From the NCBI RefSeq assembly GCF_028554725.1, contig NC_071668.1, positions 12,835,501-12,899,500 on the forward strand: a stretch of DNA of 64,000 nt. Direction: 5' to 3'. Shown piece by piece: positions 63,965 to 64,000 of this stretch (position 1 is its first letter; each line of letters opens with the position of its first letter). The DNA comes from Zeugodacus cucurbitae. Lineage: Eukaryota > Arthropoda > Insecta > Diptera > Tephritidae. The notes beneath the pieces are model-generated. The model did no database searches. It saw nothing but the letters and a program-made list of their open reading frames with translations, and was not told the DNA's origin. A program made the position numbers and the translations under genes.

Positions 63965-64000
63965 GGTAATATGAAAAAATCTGCTTCCGTAAACGCATAG

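Overview
The window is nuclear DNA of an animal, almost certainly a higher fly (Diptera). It is AT-rich and gene-poor, with long introns, CAA/CAG and TTG runs, microsatellites and many decayed transposons. A tephritid fruit fly is my best guess: a DD41D ('rosa'-type) mariner is present, a lineage first described from Ceratitis and relatives. That placement is inference. No bacterial, organellar or CRISPR features, and no convincing tRNA or rRNA genes, were seen.

Two protein-coding genes can be assembled exon by exon with consensus splice sites and matching phases. (1) On the minus strand (841-3404), a 237-residue single-pass membrane protein has a signal peptide, one eight-cysteine domain, a transmembrane helix and a short cytoplasmic tail. 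I read it as grindelwald, the fly TNF receptor for Eiger. (2) On the plus strand (10509-31259), a ten-coding-exon gene encodes an 820-residue homologue of CCDC50/Ymer, a ubiquitin-binding coiled-coil protein. Its first intron is about 17.7 kb; the other nine coding exons sit within 28237-31259. The two genes are divergent, with about 7 kb between start codons.

Most of the rest is intron or intergenic DNA with transposon remains: an internally deleted DD41D mariner (4032-4965); two differently damaged copies of one DD34D mariner family (31666-32586 and 51376-52124); non-LTR retrotransposon remnants (about 2515-2735, 33640-34634, 44791-45141); a 163-bp near-perfect hairpin MITE with a TTA target duplication (39771-39933); a pogo-like MITE (40957-41105); a putative third MITE family (21951-22450, partial relative at 19924-20002); and an interspersed repeat (56404-57810) split by a 728-bp element with TTAA target duplications (57058-57785). 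The long first intron also holds a degenerate CCGGAA-rich tandem array (12900-13376) and two clusters of a short AACTGGTATAA-like motif.

The last 2 kb (62280-63964) contains short reading frames with protein-like composition that may be exons of a third, unrecognised gene continuing past the window; this is weakly supported. I found no clear new molecular system. The most unusual structures are the hairpin MITE, the nested TTAA insertion, and the in-frame retainable intron of the CCDC50-like gene. No function is claimed for the dispersed sequence motifs.
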